Origin: Hysterangium stoloniferum
Lineage: Eukaryota > Basidiomycota > Agaricomycetes > Hysterangiales > Hysterangiaceae
Assembly (NCBI GenBank): GCA_015178975.1
Contig: WHVD01000001.1
Location: 2,604,001 to 2,668,000, forward strand
Direction: 5' to 3'
DNA: 64,000 bases
The translations under genes and the position numbers were made by a program. The first letter of the stretch is position 1. Each line of letters begins with the position of its first letter. Of the stretch, positions 21,691-32,947 are shown piece by piece. The notes beneath the pieces are model-generated. The model was not told the DNA's origin, ran no database searches, and saw only the letters and a list, made by a program, of their open reading frames with translations.

Positions 21691-23600
21691 TTAGAGTTGG
21701 AACTAAATCGGATTCCAAATGGGATAGGAGATCACGCTGGTTTAGAATACTTCATTTCCTTCCCACGACTACCACCGTTTAAGAGATGGACGTACGTTTA
21801 ATTATGCATGACGCAGCACCTCAGTGATGTCTAAAATGCTTGCACAGCGAGTATTCGGCCTAGGAAACTCCGAAGACACAATACTCACAGAACAAACACA
21901 GCTGAACGAGAATTAATGGGTCAACATATCGGGAAAGTTGATAAAACAACGCACCCGTTCTCAAAGATACCAGCCAGAAACAACTCATTGACACCCTTAG
22001 CCCATGAACCAGAGAAATCGATGAAAAGAAAGAAGTAGAAATATCCAAAGAAATAAGAAGGAGAAGGAGAACTAGAAAAGAAAAGAAAGAAGTATGTCTG
22101 GCCTCTGCCACTACTACTCGTCCGCCGCTGCCACTACTTTTTGTCCGCCGCTGCCCCTCCCTCTTGCCCCTGCTTTCGCTTCTGCCCCTGCTTAACCCGC
22201 TTACCTCTCTTTCCGCCATCGGTTACATTGTGGTGGAGGCGCACCCGGAGGCAATGGTTCCATCCGAGCAGCTAGAGGTCCACCAAGTGTCTTTGCTGAA
22301 CGTTGTAGTGGGTAGTTGGACATGCGGGACTGGCTTTCCAACCTGTTGCCACCCCAGGTCAGGTGCAAGTGCTGTCGCACTGAGGCATCCGCCACTTGCC
22401 TAAATGATAACATGTGAGTATAATCGCCAAAATTAATCAAACGAAATCGTACTTGTCTAACCGTGTTGGCGGTTCTCCTCTATTATTAAAAGCCCTGTCT
22501 TGTCTCACCTCTCTTTCCCTCGTAATGGGGTTGAGGTGTTAAGGACTTGTGTTCGAAACGCTTTGTCCTTCTAAGAAGTCAATGTTAGTTAGTGTATGAA
22601 ATATAGCCGACGGGACTCACCTGCAACCCGAAGATGTTCTCACCCTAGAGGACGGACTGTTTGAGACATGCGAACCATCACCATGTCCTTTATACCGGCG
22701 CTGGTTCTTGGGGTTGTGCATTGATGCGGACGACCCGTCGGATTTGGCTTCGTCCCGGTAAGGACATCTGGGATGGCCATCGGTCGGAGACTTTGTGCTT
22801 TGTGGGACTTTAGGGGCTGGTGCTAGGGTGGTCTTCAGTTTTTTTCTTGTGGTATTAAAATAAGTCACAACTAATGAGGTATTTCTTGATATTTGAAGTC
22901 AGGGAAGTCAGGAGGTGAAGACTTTCCAGGCTGCTCATAAGCTCGTCCTGCAAGTGCACCATGCCCAGTCCCATCGTGTGAGGGAAAATCCTGATTAATG
23001 AATGTTAAGTACGTATGAGAGAAACAAGTGGTGCAACATACTGCATACTAGATGATGAGCTGCCCCAGATGCCCCTATACAACATGTCTGCATAGACCTC
23101 TATATTTGCACAAAATGTTAATTTCTCTAATGACACATTAGGATATGGACAAGGTATGATTATTGATCCCTTCACTGTCCATCGCGGTGGTGGTAGCGCT
23201 AGTGCTAACGTGTGGGGGGTCGAGTTGGCAAGACACAACATCGTGAACGAATGGGACAACCGGGAGCAACACTATCACAGGCATGTCTGCAATTATTGCG
23301 GATTTTGATGAGTTTTTGTAGATCCCCGCAAAGCAATGAAGTGCAGGAACCAAATGCTGGAGACAGGTCTGTCTGCATGCTCATACAGGCCAACACTTTC
23401 TGATCAGTGGCTTCATCATTGTCATCAATGAAGGAAGATTCTGTAAATAGTCAGTTGTCCTATATTTCAAACAAGTAGGGATTTAGCATATTTTCGGAAA
23501 CTGAAACTTTTTTGAACAGTATGTCCTGTGAGTATTTGATAGTGAGAGAGTCTGTTGCCACAGTGTTTAACAAGTAAAAAGTCATTTCGGAAGTAGCCAA
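21691..23600. other. Largely featureless; no confident gene
   Basis: It contains a pyrimidine-rich stretch around 22110-22200 and mixed sequence with short ORFs on both strands, for example an open frame at 22868-22617 (-) with many Ser, Pro and Lys residues and no recognisable domain. A 430-bp block around 22440-22870 has a promoter-like look (tattattaaaagccc) but no support for a gene. Confidence 0.4.
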
Positions 23601-23705
23601 TAAGTGGAGCGCCGATTCCGGTAGGAAAGCAGCGGCCCGCAAAGCAGGTGACCTGCTGATGCTAGTTGAAGGGACGCTTTGAGTCTCTACTCGTCTACCA
23701 ACAAC

Positions 23706-24719
23706 ATGAAAATAGCAATAACGGGAGCAGCAGGCACAGTAGGACGACGGGTTGTCGCTCATGCCCTTGAATGTGGACATCAAATCGTTGCAACAGATGT
23801 TCGTGGCCCCATCGACTCGAAAGATTCCCTGGCCACCTGCGATCCTCAAAGATATACTTTCATCCAAGCTGATCTGAAGAATTTTGACAAAGTTGTTGAT
23901 GTTTTGAAGGGATGCGATGCTGTAATCCACCTTGCTGCTCTGATCTTCCCTACTTACAATACCCATAACGAGTAAGAACCTTATCTGCCCATGCGATCCT
24001 AATCCTACAATATACTGATCGGGATCCGAAAGCAACGTTGTTGTATCCTGGAACGTAATGGAAGCAGCGGCCCAGGTATCATCGCACTTGGTATATGCTT
24101 GTTTGTTTGTTTGATAATTTGTCCACTATAGCTAGGAATCCTTCGTGTTGCACAAGCTTCTAGTATCAACGTAATAGGCTTATACTTCAACCACTCGCCC
24201 ATTCTTTTGGATTACCTCCCACTTGATGAAGCCCACCCCCGCCGTCCCGATGACTCATATTCTGTGTCCAAAGTGTAAGCCATAAAGATCTCCATTCGCA
24301 AAATTATTACTTATATACAGGGTTATACTAGAATTTGTGAAATTCAGGCCGATTCTATCGCACGTCGATATCCTCAAATGCGGATCGCTTCTCTTCGTCT
24401 CCACATGGTTTCCCCCTCTCGCGATCGCCCTGTCAACATGGCCCCCGTAGGGGCCCGCAAACAGCTGTGGGGATACACGCTAGAATCCAGTGCTGCACGT
24501 GCATTTCTGCTTGCCGTCACTGTGTCAAAAACATCATTCCAAACAGGGCACGAATCATTTTTCATCGTTGAACCTGATGTTGCCAGTGATGAGACTATCG
24601 AGGTCCTTCTGGAAGAATGGAAGGATGTTCCCGTCAAAGCCGATATCAACGTTAAAGGATTTTTTGACTGTGGTAAAGCGGAGCGACTATTAGGATGGAA
24701 AGGACAGCGTGATCTATGA
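23706..24719 (+). CDS. NAD-dependent epimerase/dehydratase family protein (extended SDR)
   Basis: Four exons fit exactly: 23706-23971, 24033-24075, 24132-24274 and 24332-24719, giving 840 nt, 279 residues and a TGA stop. All introns (56-61 nt) are GT-AG. The protein starts MKIAITGAAGTVGRRVVAHA, with the glycine-rich GxxGxxG NAD(P)-binding loop at residues 7-13; DVIHLAAL-type strand residues (GCDAVIHLAAL) follow near 72-82, then the catalytic YxxxK (SYSVSK) near 146-150. The C-terminal part ends in CGKAERLLGWKGQRDL, typical of sugar-nucleotide epimerase relatives. It would catalyse an NAD(P)-dependent oxidation or reduction of a sugar nucleotide or similar cytosolic substrate; the substrate is unknown. 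At 279 residues it is at the short end for the family but keeps the key motifs. An AATAAA-like signal lies at 24838. It appears intact. Confidence 0.9.
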
Positions 24720-24779
24720 CAATCCATCTGACCTGTGAGTTCAGCATTGTTAAGTAGTTGTGCTTATAGCTCGGACTAG

Positions 24780-25900
24780 CTGAGTATATAGGAAAGCAGT
24801 TTGTATTTCCCACATTTCCTGATCAAATAATGTAAACTCAATAAATTTCCGACTCATCTTGAGTGAAAATTTTCTCTGCTACCAATAGGTTAGACATGAA
24901 GTCAGTAGTGTCAAAATTACGAAGTGCCTCTTCAAACGGTCTTCAAGAGGCTCCTGGACGTCATAGACGTCCTGGAACGTTGGGACACGATCCCAGTGCT
25001 TAAGACCGGCGCCATGTTAGTGAACAAGTGAATACAGTTTGAACTCCCAAGATGCGAAATTGCCTTCTTCGCGTTTCATGAGCGCTCTCTTCAGTCCACA
25101 TCTATATGCTGTTTTCAAAGTTGTGGGGGGTCCACGCCATAATCCAGCCGCTCACCCTCAGACCTTAATTTGAAGGAAATGTTATCAATCGCTAGAAGGT
25201 GAATCGCCTGGTGGTATTTATTGATATTTGTGTTGGCCGTTAAGGACGCTCGCGGTTTTGCTGTGCTCTTTTAGGTTATACTATATTAGCAAGTGGTATA
25301 TTCAAGTAATTCAATGCACTCCACTATGTGATACTTTACAGTAGCTTAGTAGCCAGTTATAATGAAAAGAAGACTTTGTTACCCCCTTCACCCGCAAGAA
25401 AACTGCCGTATATTTCAACACCGCCGTCTGATAATTTTACATTTACCGTCTGCTGGGGGGGACTCTAACCTCCTGTGGGTGGCGTCTGAAATACGGTAAT
25501 AGCGTTATCGGTTGGGAAACACAGGATTTGTTGAGGTAGCGCAACTGGAATAGTTGTAAATTGATCTCTTCTCGTCATATTCAGCCACAGTTACGATTAC
25601 ACCTTATATTCATTACTATTACTATATATGAGACAGCAGGTGGATAATTAAGAATGCTATATTGCAATGCACACATGCAAGTCACACACACAAGGAATCA
25701 CGATGAACCTTTAAAGCCATCCACTACCCACTGTACATCGAAACTGAATAGTCTTGGAGACCACATATGCCAAACTAAAAATGGCAATATGTTCAATGGA
25801 TTGGTTGTTGCGGTTCAATCATGAGCAGTATTATAGTTAAGTAATATATGATGTAAAGTAAAAATAAATGACAGGGAACCGGTACCATATACTCAGATCC
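24780..25900. other. Intergenic, with two small hairpins
   Basis: There is no coherent ORF. Adjacent perfect hairpins lie at 24925-24951 (arms GCCTCTT and AAGAGGC) and 24956-24972 (arms GGACGTC and GACGTCC). A weak inverted pair CCGTAT..TTCA and TGAAATACGG lies at about 25409-25497. Confidence 0.5.
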
Positions 25901-26460
25901 ATCATCACCAGCAGTTTGTGACTTGAGGTGGATGGTGGTATTCGTCTTGGGACTGATGTGGAATGTCTCATTGTTGGGTCCTGCTCAAATTAAGTCCAGT
26001 AAGTATATGATGACATTAGTCAAATGACGTCGGACAAACCTGGCACAATGCTCTGGGCGAATGATCCCGTCAATAGCAATCCATCCAGCATGAGGGGGCC
26101 ATACTCTGCGAGATCGAGCCCCTTCCCCCTTTCTTCTCACGAGATATGTGGGGTATAGTCCGGATCTTCATTGGCGCCTTTGACATTACCGTCATACATG
26201 GCCGGGAGTTTGTGACTTGGGGCGGAAGGTCGTATTCGCCTTGGGAACAATGTGGGGATGGAATGTCCCAACATTGGGTCCTGCTCAAATCAAGTCAAGT
26301 CAGTATATGATGGCATTAATTAAGCGACGTCGGACAAACCTTGGCCAATGTGCTGGGCGAATGATCCCGTGAACAGCGATCCATCCAGCATAAGGGGGCC
26401 ATACTCTCTAAGGTCGACTGCCTTTCCCTTGTCTTCCCACGAGATACGTGGGGCGGAGTC
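25900..26460 (-). repeat. Tandem duplication of the 3' end of the repeat-protein gene, period about 300 bp
   Basis: Blocks around 25975-26130 and 26276-26440 are direct copies, sharing gggtcctgctcaaat, acgtcggacaaacc, gggcgaatgatcccgt and agggggccatactct. The right copy is the true C-terminus of the gene ending at 26320. The left copy is a decayed duplicate of the same coding 3' end plus downstream sequence, and part of the left flank (25910-25975 against 26210-26275) is duplicated too. Confidence 0.8.
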
Positions 26461-27107
26461 GGGATCAGAATGGGTGCCCTCGACGCTGCCGTCATCCACA
26501 GCGGGTGGGCGATCAGCCGCATTGGTGCCCTCGACTTTACCTTCATCCTCAGCGGGTGCGTGATCAGGCGCGTCGGTGCCCACGACGCTACCGCCATCCA
26601 CAGCGGGTGCATGATCGGCGGCGTCGATGCCCTCGATTTCACCGTCATTCACAGCGGGTGCATGATCAGCCACGTCGGCACCCTTGACGTTCTCGTCATC
26701 TGCAGCGGGGTCGTGATCAGCATCGTCGGTGCCCTCGACGTTCCCGTTATCTGCAGCGGGTGCGTGATCAGCCGCATTGGCGTCCTCGACATTCCCATCA
26801 TCCACAGCCGGTGTCTGCTCACCCGCGTCAGCATTCTCGACGTGCGCATTTTGAAGGCGAGAGTGTGTGAAGTACATGATGGTGCCGAGCAGCGTGAATA
26901 CCAGAGCGATGTGTATCAAGGCAATACACGCACCGCCGATCACTGCAGCATGTCTAGAAAATCATTGTCAAGTATGTTACTATTTGTCACTGCACATAAC
27001 ACTCACCGTTGCTTGAGCCCACGACAGATCGTCCCCTCGATGTGTACATGCAGCGCGTGTGGCAAGTGCGTGACGCAGCTGGGTCTGCCTCCGAATGGCT
27101 TGCTCAT
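26320..27107 (-). CDS. Membrane protein with seven 17-residue acidic repeats
   Basis: The minus-strand model joins 27107-27007 and 26953-26320 across a 53-nt GT-AG intron (donor GTGAGT, acceptor TTCTAG), giving 244 residues. After a short basic N-terminus (MSKPFGG...CRGLKQR) comes one transmembrane helix at about residues 35-62 (core ACIALIHIALVFTLLGTIMY). Seven tandem units of 17 residues follow, for example VEDANAADHAPAADNGN and VEGTNAADRPPAVDDGS: very acidic, Ala/Pro/Asp-rich and encoded by a 51-bp minisatellite. The end (GPLMLDGSLFTGSF) is distinct. A single-pass membrane protein with a disordered acidic tail is inferred; function is unknown. An earlier start is possible because the frame upstream of 27107 stays open. 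The 3' end is duplicated downstream. Confidence 0.6.
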
Positions 27108-27411
27108 CAACACCGTCGCAAGGCTGTCTTTTGAGAATGGATATAGTCTAACAGGAGTACAACCAGTAAATGACAACATAGCAGGCAACAAATAAGAGCC
27201 ACCGCCACTCACACATTGCTGTAACAAACCGAATACAAGGAGCACTTCATGTCACTCACGGGAAGCCAACCAAATAATCCCGCCGCCTACTCCAGGTTCA
27301 AGTCGAGGTGTGTGAACAGCTTGAGTCGTGTGACGGCAGCCAAGAAGGGCCTAAAACCCCTGTTGAAACCCGGGAGCTGGTAGCCATGTGATATAGACAT
27401 AGACACATCGG

Positions 27412-27879
27412 TCAGCATATCCAACACCTTGAACTGGGTATCCGAGATGTGGCGGTGAAGGATGACTGATAATAATCTTTGCTAGGCGGTGTTGACATTG
27501 GTGCTGTGGCAGTAATGTGAGTATGGGGGAGGTGGTGGCAATGTGAGAAAGAAGGGTAGATACACATACCTAGCGTTTGAGATGTTGCCGGTGAAAATCC
27601 AATGGAAATGGAAATAATGCCCGGAACCATGGATAGCATGAAGTTCAACTGTGCCATCAACAGACACAGGAAGACTGATGGGAGTATTAAGGCGGTCAGA
27701 GTGATCCCGCTTAGGACCACGATGTCTGGTGTCTTCATTGTTGTTGTAGAAGTGATGATTTTATTCAAGTGCTTGGATTCGGTGGTAGTGGAGAATAGAC
27801 CTGGGGTGGTAAGGAACGAGGTTATACCAATGGGCAATATGATAGCGCCAAAAATATCATCGATTGCATTGGGAACCAT
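27412..27879 (-). CDS. Putative small multipass membrane protein
   Basis: The open frame starts at ATG 27879 (MVPNAIDDIFGAIILPIG). A 66-nt intron with consensus ends (GTATGT...CACAG, 27569-27504) can be removed without changing the frame, leaving about 133 residues. Hydrophobic stretches lie near residues 8-22, 52-74 and 76-95 (VVLSGITLTALILPSVFLC, then MLSMVPGIISISIG). No known family is recognised. It lies 300 bp upstream of the repeat-bearing membrane gene on the same strand and could be a 5' part of the same gene, since both are membrane proteins with short introns. That alternative cannot be excluded. Confidence 0.35.
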   Translation of the reverse strand: MVPNAIDDIFGAIILPIGITSFLTTPGLFSTTTESKHLNKIITSTTTMKTPDIVVLSGITLTALILPSVFLCLLMAQLNFMLSMVPGIISISIGFSPATSQTLGMCIYPSFSHCHHLPHTHITATAPMSTPPSKDYYQSSFTATSRIPSSRCWIC

Positions 27880-27949
27880 GCATCCAAACTTGGAAGATCA
27901 AGAAATGCTGGGCAGTTTGTATAGATATTTATTCAGGCAATGAATAGTG

Positions 27950-30400
27950 ATTGTCGAGTGTCTCGCACAGCCTGATGTGTTTTATTAAGATAGATGAAGC
28001 TATAAAATTACATTTCCTTTCTATTAAAAAACAGTATAGGTTGGCTTAATGTCAATGCACAAACTACAATGGCTCAATAAGCTTGTAATAAAGTACTTGT
28101 ACCAATCAATGTGTCAGTCAGTGAATCACGTTCTGACATGATAGGTTTGGTGAGAAGTTGGATGTACATGGGTTAAACCAGGCATCAGCCCACTGAGCAT
28201 GGTCAAAGTACAATTCAGTAAACCATTTTTTTTTTTCATTTTGACATCAGTGGAATGACGATAATTCTGAATTATTTATGGACAAATATAAGAGTATTTA
28301 TCTTTATTGTTTTAGATGTAATGAAAACATATCGGCCGATACCCTACACAACCTCTATTTGGCCAAAGACACAGAAAGACCAGACGGTTGAGAAACGAAG
28401 CATCGGTATCGCCTGTTTTAAGCGTTGAAAGGTGGAACGGACTAATTCCGTTAGTACGTGTTCTTTGTAATGGGAATGTTTCCCCTTTTAAGCTCCGCCA
28501 TCGTGGAGTCAGCTCCCGCCGCCTTTTGTCTCTTGCCACCATCGTCTGAGTGGCCGGCCCTCAAGGATTGCCCAGGCTTTCCTTGAGTAATTTTCTTTTT
28601 CCCGCCATCCCACCCTTTCCTGCTCCTTTATTGCCCTAAAACTCGTAGTTTAGATTGATTTTTCATGCATTTACTATTAGTTTGGCATGCTGTTGGGGGT
28701 CGCTCATGTCCCCATCAGCATGTTTTGCGCAATGGAGCCTGTGGCCCCTGGATTCGCGTCCACCGGGGGTCCACTCACCCAAACATGGACAAAGACAAAG
28801 AATGCTTCTTAATGGCGCTTAATTTGACAGGGGTGCCCTGGGGACCCATGATAGGCAAGTCGCTAATGCTCAGTGTCGGTCATGGGAGGCCGTGGGCTGT
28901 GGTATGTGACTCGTGTATGGAATTTCACCCAATTTTCGGATATCTCGGGGATCAAATTCTGTATTTACCCCTGCTTTTTGAATTGTGGTTTTAATATGGA
29001 AACATCGTCTCTACTTTTAGCTTGGCTTCTTTCTCCATGACCAGTGGTCACACTGGTTACAATCACATGAGGCATGGAGCACCCATCAAATGGTGGAGGA
29101 TCGCCACGAGGGCTGAAACAGCCGAAATACATGGCTCAAGTATAATGACGAGAAACATGTATTGGTGTTTATATCTGGGAGGCCGAGTAAATTTGTTGAC
29201 TACCTACCTTCCTTCCTTCTTGACTGGCGTAGTCGTGAGGTCTATGGCACCGGTATAGTTTAGATACGAAAAGTACACGCGAAGTTCGAATAAACAAAGT
29301 AATGCTCAAAATTCGTTGATATATTGAGATACAACGTCTGAGGTATATATATACAATACAGCTCCGAGATATATGTCATGCCGTGTATATGAGATAATTG
29401 GAGCGAATGACGAAACAAGAATAAATGGAAATACATGTTCATACAACCTATTTTGGTAATTGATTGGAATACGCGCAGGCTTGCAATTCCAACAATCGGT
29501 AGTGCATTGACTTGGTATACATTAAACCTGTGACACGACATCAGGTGGGGCTAAAGATGGCGGACGTTGCATGCGATCAAATGGCATGGTGGGGGGCGAT
29601 CCTGGCGGAAGCCCTTCGTTGGGAGATATATTAACTGATACATTAAAAATTTATATTCCTAGTCAAACATGTGCTCGATTATTATTTGGTAGCTTCAATC
29701 CATCCACAGATTTGTTGGGTATATGCGCTTTGCATATTAATTGCGTGGATTATTCATAACAAGGTGGTCAAAGACACGGCCTTGGGAGGTTTTACCAGCG
29801 TGATCCATCGATATCGAGATGAGATAGGCAAGTGTGTACGAGAATGCCAAAGGGAAAGGTAGGCGGGTAGCGACGGGCGCTGTTTCTGTAGGAACGCTAC
29901 CTACGTTTGTACAGTTCAATTTTAAGCGACTCCGAAATGGATGCGGACTCGTCACTTGTCACCATTCTCTCGCCCCGACAAATAGAGTTGCAAGCAGACA
30001 GAGGAGCGAATGTACGTGCATCAAAATACCCAAGGTCGTCGTCCAACTCTCCTCTCCATGCATCGCAGAAAAGTCCAGGAAGTCGTGGAGAGCAGGGTTT
30101 GGGCTATTCGCTCGCACTGCCGTGCACGCAATTTCAGGTTCTGGATATTGTGAATTTAAGGACAGTAACCCCCGTATTAGCCTCGAGGCGTCATGAAACA
30201 ATAAATGGGCTGATTTTGGGTTCTGAACTAGTCTTCTGATAACTGAATAATTTGAGACGACAGGAACAATGTTGTTGTGACAAAAACCGGCAATGCTCAT
30301 ACCCCAAACGCGGGAACACTGCCAGATCGTATATCGGACTAGACCACCCGCTTATATTTTCCCTTTCATCGTACGAGCTCATTTTTCACCCACACGCGTA
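27950..30400. other. No confident gene; one short dispersed repeat
   Basis: Short ORFs on both strands have no recognisable domains. The AT-rich stretch 29260-29540 has none. 28022-28185 is homologous to 63064-63215 (see that entry). Confidence 0.45.
28022..28185 (+). repeat. Short dispersed repeat, copy 1 (about 160 bp)
   Basis: It is collinear with 63064-63215: tattaaaaa start, a cttgtaataaagtacttgta block, a caatcaatgtgtcagt block and a gataggtttggtg block, with roughly 75-80% identity by eye. It is too short to classify; a MITE or SINE remnant is possible. Confidence 0.6.
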
Positions 30401-30814
30401 TATATGTTGTGCGATGCTATGAAATGCAACCTCAGTCGTTTCCCTACAGCCCCGCTGGGCAGCGGCTGAGTCTTGGGCGTCCGCTGCTCCTCTTCTATTC
30501 TAGCTCGGTCCAATTTTGTCAGTTGTGCTGTCTTTCTTTGTCCTCAAGGAGAAGAAGTGAAGCATCGGCCAACCCAATCAAAGCCAAACCATGAAGGCTA
30601 AACATCTATCGACCTGACGCACCAACTTGAGAGCTCCCAAATCAAGCTCGGCCTCTTCCACTTTTATTTCATTTCCTTCCCATCCACACTCAATGTCCTC
30701 TCTCTTGTCACGCTCGTCGCATTATGAATAGGCTCCATCTTGGACAATGTCCTCCTACTCTCCCAACCTCCCAACCTCCCAAACTCAAACCCAAACCCAA
30801 ACCCAAACCTGTCC

Positions 30815-31260
30815 CTTCAAAGACAGTTGCCGCAACTGTGATGCATCCTCTAAATATTCAAAGTAAATGGCACGCACATACTCTCTTGTCTTGTTGCGTC
30901 TGTTGCATCCCTTTCCTAGTCTCCTTCTCTCGAACCTGGCATGGGTTTTAACAAGACACAGTTGTTAAACGAAAGAGCTTCTGGGACTTTGTCAACTATG
31001 AGCAGGTGGTGTAACTGCGATGGGACTGTTGGGAATTTCTTGTTCAGTCGCCATGGTGCAGTGTTTGGCAAGGCTTATACTTTGGGCATAGCCTCGGACT
31101 CGTCAACATACCTTATCGAAGGCGACGCGCAAGAAGATTTGCCCATGCTGCGTGATCCTGGTGGAAGGCTGTGTGACCCTTGCTGTGGTCTTCTATGCAA
31201 AGCCGTCAGTGATGCCTGGATGCCTCAGACACGATCAGTCGACTGGTTCATGACTTAGGC
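30815..31260 (+). repeat. Unknown repeat H, copy 3 (best preserved)
   Basis: It contains an open frame at 30941-31258 with MSRWCNCDGTVGNFLFSRHG, YTLGIASDSSTYLIEGDAQ and DPGGRLCDPCCGLLCKAVSD, preceded by an intron-like block after attcaaa-GTAAATGG. The frame is open for about 105 codons and parts match copies 1 and 2, so a real but degenerate host gene family is likely. I do not recognise the protein. Confidence 0.5.
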
Positions 31261-31269
31261 AGCGGGGAT

Positions 31270-32150
31270 CAGGCAAGCTGGCACCTATTCAGGCCGACAC
31301 GGCTGATAATGATATTCGGTTTCTTCCGATACTTTTACCAAACCGTGCCTCCAATTTCTCTCCATACTAGCACGGCTCCCCATGCAAACATTATCAGTAT
31401 GGATTTACCCTCAAGTGATCGAGCCTTATAATCCTTTATTAATTTGAAGAGTTTATTCCCCAACGGAACGGTCGATTGTCTAAGGGTGCTTAAAGGTATT
31501 CGTCAAGGTGTGATAGGAATATCGAGGCGACAGCATAGCAGTCACCAGGAAGTTGCGGGGAACCATTTTAGCTGAGGTCGATTACATGCGCCATCACTAC
31601 TATGACTCTGCCGATCTTCGCTTCTTCGCTAGTGCCAAGCCCGGAAATAAAGGTGGTATACATATTTATGAGAAGGCATTTCCCTGGATATCGGATCTTA
31701 GGCGGGTAAGACGGCCTTCTTTAAAAGGATTTTAGCATGAAATGGATCGCGTTTACCAGAAGCGAACATGCTTCAAGAGATCCACCCCCTCTTTAACAAT
31801 TATGTTCAATTGCCCTACTGTTAACTGTTTTTTAAGCAGTCTTTTCCTTGTCTTTTCCCCCTCGCCTGTGCCTGTGAGCCTTACAACCCTCCTTTGGTGC
31901 TCCTCCACATGTGTGTTGAAGAATCACTTCCCAATCAAAATCTGCATGTAGGCGGAAAATTCATGGTGTCATTCACTATACCCTCTCAGGTAGACCCCTC
32001 ACCAGTCTCTCAGCAGCAAGTGTATTAAGGTGGCCCAGCGATAGCTATATTTAAAAAAATACTGTCTGATTTGTTCATCCGGTTCCGCCACGTGCCCACA
32101 TAATTCGCTGTTCGTCCACTATACCGTCTTCACGTGACCACCGTGAATCA
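31270..32150. other. No gene seen
   Basis: Mixed sequence with short ORFs only. No repeat match to other parts of the window was noticed. Confidence 0.45.
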
Positions 32151-32156
32151 AAATTA

Positions 32157-32600
32157 TTATAATTTAAAAAAGTAGTCCAAATAAAACAAACTGCCCATAA
32201 GTAAAACCCACACCTGTTCTACATCTCTCTCAACCAGCCTCATCCACTGCAATTCCATCGTGTCCATGGTGAGGTCCAACTGTGTTGCCGTGGGCAGCTC
32301 GGGTAGCCGCTGCCTCCCCATTAGCCCCGTCTGCAATTCTCCCGTCATGTCCTTGGCAAGAACCAACCACATTGGGCGGTAAAGACAGACCGTGCCACCG
32401 TTAACAACCAAAACTGTCCAGGTCGCCGCCCGCCTCCCGAGAAGTCTGTATTGGACACGGGAACTCAACCGCAAATATGTAAGAGTAATATAATTAAGTG
32501 ATACCCCCAGCACCGGGAGACTCAACAGCGAAACTTGAGCTGAAGTCATATCCATTACTGAAAGAGTTAAAAAAAATATCACAAGTTTCATCTCATCCAT
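32157..32600 (-). CDS. Hypothetical 147-residue membrane-like protein
   Basis: A single open frame from ATG 32600 (MDEMKLVIFFLTLSVMD) to TAA has a hydrophobic N-terminus and two or three further hydrophobic stretches (VSLLSLPVLGVSLNYITL; TWTVLVVNGGTVCLY; VWVLLMGSLFYLDYFF). Its start lies 348 bp from the divergent four-helix-bundle gene at 32948, so the two may share a promoter region. Only its first codons survive in the duplicate locus (near 42290-42240). No family is recognised, and it could be a chance ORF. Confidence 0.35.
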   Translation of the reverse strand: MDEMKLVIFFLTLSVMDMTSAQVSLLSLPVLGVSLNYITLTYLRLSSRVQYRLLGRRAATWTVLVVNGGTVCLYRPMWLVLAKDMTGELQTGLMGRQRLPELPTATQLDLTMDTMELQWMRLVERDVEQVWVLLMGSLFYLDYFFKL

Positions 32601-32947
32601 CTTTATTCTTCATTACCAAAGGCACAAGTGACTTATCGCTACAACGCCATATGTCATCATGATGTTTTTCATTCTAATCGATGAACTATTGATAAGATCG
32701 TGCGTCTCTTCTTTTAATGACGAATGATCGATCTAATCCATTGTATTCCAGCAATTCCACTATTGACATAGTCCACACCGTAACTAGGGTTTTGAATATG
32801 AGTGTGTCGTTTTGGTGGGATCAACACTGCATTTCCCCTACCAATCCGGCGCACCATCCCAAGGCACAGCCAATAACAAATACAGCGCCTCGACGTGCCA
32901 AAGAGCAACTATCTCTCACCATCTACTAAGATCATCGACCATCGCTC

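Noticed and set aside
23460-24035. 191-codon minus-strand ORF over exon 1 of the epimerase
   Set aside because: The plus strand has an exact four-exon model with Rossmann and YxxxK motifs; the minus frame has no motif.
26470-27195. 241-codon plus-strand ORF over the acidic-repeat gene
   Set aside because: Tandem repeats keep the opposite strand open. The minus strand has the transmembrane helix and a proper intron.
30781-30811. Telomere-like repeat (aaacccaaaccc run)
   Set aside because: Only about four units of cccaaa, within pyrimidine- and adenine-rich sequence. Too short, and not the TTAGGG type common in basidiomycetes.
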